From: Posidonia oceanica | Lineage: Eukaryota > Streptophyta > Magnoliopsida > Alismatales > Posidoniaceae | NCBI GenBank assembly: GCA_037176725.1 | Contig: JAZBRS010000049.1 | Span: 35,828,001-35,892,000, forward strand | Length of the DNA stretch: 64,000 bases | Direction of reading: 5' to 3' | Shown: positions 60,587 through 64,000 of the stretch, in pieces | Position numbering within the stretch: position 1 is the stretch's first letter | Layout: the number at the start of each line of letters is the position of its first letter | Position numbers and translations under genes: made by a program | The notes under the pieces: generated by a model | Databases searched by the model: none | What the model was told of the DNA's origin: nothing | What the model saw: the letters and a program-made list of their open reading frames with translations, nothing else

Positions 60587-63500
60587 AGATTTGGGAGGTG
60601 ACATCAGTGGCTGAGGGATGAATGGTAACACTGAGATGGTGTGAATCATCATCATGTGGTGCTGAGAGGAGGAGGGTGTATTGTGTATGATTGTAATGTA
60701 TGTATCATTTGGAACCGTGTCTTTTCTTTGTTCAAAATGCTCTAGAGAACAATGGAGTAGTTCACCGTTGACGAACTCTAGCATGTGTTCTCGGAATTGG
60801 TGGAATTCGGACACGAATACGTTTCAAGGGATCATGGATGAGTCGTTTCAGACTATTTGGGACTGATCCAACTATCTTGGCTATTTTTTTTTATAAAAAG
60901 AAAAGAAAAGAAAAGAATCATACTATCAAATTGCTTTAAAAAACAACGAGAAAACTAGATTCTTAAGTGGTAGCTCGTGTAAAATAGAACTAATAATAAA
61001 CGGTTGGACCAGACCACATCCTACAAGTTCTAACAAAATTGCTTGTGGTAGAATCCGATAAGAGCTTTTAATAGGAAAAAACTCAATACTGAAAATCATT
61101 GTTATCTTGTATAACTAAAGACTAAAGTATGTAGTAAATAATCAGTATCTGATTTTGGCTATTTGTTTCCTAGTTCATGCAATCATATTCATCTTAGTCT
61201 CATTTGAAACTATAGCTTTTCCATTCAGAGTTTTGTTCAAAAGTAGTGAACAACTTTTTTATGAACTTAAAAAAGTTACTGACAGAAAAATTAACTTTTA
61301 GTTAAGTGTTGTAATTTCAAAAATAGTTCCAAACAATACCTTAGTGTATTTTATTCATCTTAGCTTATCTCCCTCATGGTTAATAGAAGTATCCCAACTC
61401 TTGCCTCGTTGTTTGTCAATTAATCAAATAAAAAGGCTGGACATCAAACCCTCCTGGCCTCCCATCACTACCCACTCCGAGAGGTGCGCAGAGGTTTCCT
61501 ACTTGTGCAAGGTTGATACAGATCGTTTAATATGTGAATATTGTAGGGACTTACAAGCAAAATATTTATGAGCACTAAACTCAAATATTTGTTTATGAGC
61601 ACTACACTCTAATATCTTAGAGAAGACGAAAAATAACAAAAAAGAGTGACTCACTTTCTTTTGGTAGAGCTAGGAGAAAGGGTGAGATAAGAGTTGACAC
61701 ATCCTGAGCTCATCAAATGCTTATTGACACTCTGACACTAGACAACTGATTGTTTATTCCTTCTTATAAATCAAAGTTTGTTATTCAATGCAAAATATTT
61801 ATGTTTTGTAAACGTATGTATGGCAGAATTCAATACAAATATCAGTTCAGAATATTAAACTAGATCTGATACAATTTTTTTAAAATGGTAGATAAATTAT
61901 GAGGCCGATCTTCAACAATGTTGACACTAGAATTCGAACTGAAGTGAAGGTTATGATACCAAGACTTCAATCAACTCCTTTATTGGAGTTGGTTAACATA
62001 TACCATTTGTTTAACATATATTAAAACCTTTTTCATTCAAGTGGGGGCAAAAGCTTGTTCTTAAGCTTGTGAATGACCCTGGTTGCTGATCTCGCCTCTT
62101 TCGATCGCACTGCACTGTTAGCTGGTTCTAGGTTGATGTGTTGGTGGAGAATTGCCGAAGAGTTGGATGGCAATTGAGCTAAGATGGTTAATCTATAAGG
62201 AGTAGTCTACGAATAGGAAGAGAAGACAGTTAGAAGACGCCCGATCGCTTGGCCAAAGGCACTCCAATGCCTAAGTTAGAGGGGAGATCAAGTTTTAAAA
62301 AGAGAGAACTGAGACCCTTGAGGAAAAGATCCCAGTCCCCTCCACTATTGCACTCTAAGTGATGCTTTTATACCTGAGTGGTAGCGTAAGATATTCACTG
62401 AGTTGTAGAGCTGGTCCACAATTTGAGATATTTTGGGAAGCGTGTTGAGCTCTTAGGAGAGCCATGTGTTGCACCGACTAAGGCAAGTGGCGTTGTTAAG
62501 AGAAGAGCATGGTGGGATATGCAAAAGATCTACTGGTGCACTTTACGAGGTGTAGTGTGTTGACCATAGGCTACTGTAGGTGGTGTCAGATGCAGAAGAC
62601 TCTAGCAGGCAACTATTAGGTGTAGAAATCTCTTCCAAACATGGCTTCTGGCAAGAAATGATCTTGTGGGTGCATCTTCTTGTTAGATGCAGAAGACTTT
62701 TGTGGGAAAAAGGTGTTTGGGAAAGGCATGCCCGCATGAAGATCTTGTAGGTTTGCAATGAGTCATCATGCCTTTGTGAAGATCCTCAAGCTATGTGCAA
62801 CACTTGGAAGTTCAGAGCATTTGGTGGAGGCCATGTTGTTAGCTGCTCGACGCTCAGTAGGTTCCAGAGTTTGACTTGGAAAATGTCTAAGTGTTGTGTG
62901 TTCTTGGTGCTCAATGCTGCTGCTAGAGTGTCATGGTGCTGGTCGCTCGATTGGCAATGAAATTGGGCGTCCGATTGGCGTTGTAGCTATGCGCCTGGTT
63001 GATACAGAAGCTGTTCGCTCGGTCGACAATGAAATTGGGCGTCTGGATGGCAGAGAAGTTGATCGTCTAGCCGACATGGAGATGGGCATCTAGCCATCAC
63101 TAGAGCTGCTCGCCCGGGCAACACAGTTGTAGGGAAGTTGTATAGGGTGCTCAGTCGCACCTTTACTGAATGGTGCTCGGCATTGTCGCTCGTTTGGCAC
63201 TTTACCTTGGCGATCACTAGCCTTAGTTTGAAGTGTTACAAGCTATTCGCCTCTTGATTCCTTCTTGGCAAGGAACTTTTGAGCCTAAGTTTTCCATAGG
63301 CCAAGGGCTCATTTATGGGGAATTTTCTAGGCTGGACCGAACAAATTATGCATCATCAGCTACGTTGGTCCAAGGTTAGGTTGGGTTGAAGTTTGCAAAG
63401 ATCTTATCCAAATCTGACTCATGGCCTAAGATAATCCTAGATAGGGTAGGTTGGTTGAGTCATATCCAAGTAGCCAAGGCCTAGGCTCAACCCAAGCACA

Positions 63501-64000
63501 AATCGACTTTGAAAAAAGTAAACCAAGTAAATTTTCATCTAAACTCAAATTAATGTTATATTAAAAATCATGAAAGAAGAAAGAAAATGAATACCTATGC
63601 GTGTTGGCATGAGATAGTTTGATTTTAGAATTTGGTTAGGTTTAGGAATTATTATTATTATTTCATCTAAACTCAAGTTACTATTATGTTAAAAATTAAG
63701 TACTTGCATATGGTAAAGCTCAAATACACGATCCAAACTGTTGGGATTGGAGAGAGATAGAGAGATAGAGATATAGATCAAGGGAGTTAGAAAACCTCCC
63801 TTCTCCACATACAATATAATTTTACTCCACGGCATGGCCACAAAAATGAAAGAGCAGTTGACTTCCTACGCTAACGAATGTGTCTCCAAATTTGATACAG
63901 GTCAGGCCTAAATAGGTAGAAAGCCTAAAAGTGTAGTTTTAAATGCGATTCGATCAGATTTGTAAAGCTTATGACCCAATCTAGCTCGAAGTTGTTGTAC
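60587..64000. other. LHCA2 3' region and unassigned DNA; no gene recognised
   Basis: The first ~250 bp is the LHCA2 3' untranslated region; no canonical AATAAA was fixed. Beyond it, about 61900-63500 resembles non-coding retrotransposon or LTR-type DNA with many short imperfect repeats but no pol domain. 62930-63095 is a diverged tandem repeat. A GA microsatellite is at about 63750-63775. Short open frames here have no family resemblance. Confidence 0.5.
62935..63095. repeat. Imperfect tandem repeat of about 75 bp
   Basis: 'ctcgattggcaatgaaattgggcgtc' near 62946 recurs as 'ctcggtcgacaatgaaattgggcgtc' near 63018, and again, more diverged, near 63060. Translated, it gives repeated GNEIGRPIG / DNEIGRLDG, but this is probably not a gene. 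Confidence 0.6.

Noticed and set aside
62896..63093. 65-codon frame with repeated GNEIGRP motifs
   Set aside because: Explained by an imperfect DNA tandem repeat in LTR-like sequence; no start context, homology or neighbours to support a gene.

Overview
The window reads as nuclear DNA of a flowering plant. It holds two intact, intron-rich single-copy genes of plant type: UBA5, the UFM1-activating enzyme (14 coding exons), and LHCA2, a photosystem I antenna protein (4 coding exons). Nearly everything else is transposable-element DNA at several stages of decay, nested in plant-specific patterns. No tRNA, rRNA, CRISPR array or bacterial-type operon was seen. The species cannot be named from the sequence. 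LHCA2 has a GC-rich third codon position while UBA5 is AT-rich.

Layout, left to right. 1-5041: end of a very long LTR (Tat/Ogre-like by its terminus), starting with a 30-bp minisatellite; it interrupts a second LTR at 5042-6392, which itself carries a Tourist-like MITE. 6393-8622: an old Del/Tekay-like LTR. 10531-12913: two hAT MITEs and a short Helitron-like element. 15903-22070: a decayed hAT transposon that appears to be split by a 3.27-kb Del/Tekay-like solo LTR (16121-19389). 22790-26130: Ty1/copia debris in two opposite orientations. 28967-29486: a second copy of one of the hAT MITEs. 29881-37577: UBA5. 39176-49707: an old Ty1/copia element on the minus strand, with a solo LTR nested in its integrase gene (5-bp target duplication) and a 2.96-kb hAT transposon nested in its right-hand LTR (8-bp target duplication). 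50224-58442: an 8.2-kb Mutator-like element (MULE) with about 300-bp terminal inverted repeats and a 9-bp target duplication. It carries a MURA-type transposase and a second gene encoding a plant mobile domain (PMD) protein, both broken by nonsense codons. 59026-60586: LHCA2, only about 575 bp beyond the MULE. 60587-64000: no recognisable gene.

The two host genes are functionally unrelated: UBA5 acts in UFMylation at the ER/cytosol and LHCA2 in the thylakoid. The main biological interest is the TE layering, which is dated relatively by nesting; the MULE that co-carries transposase and PMD genes inside palindrome-built terminal repeats; hairpin-rich Del-like LTRs; and a probable GC-AG intron in LHCA2. 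All element boundaries and families were judged by eye from terminal motifs, target duplications and translated domains, without database searches.
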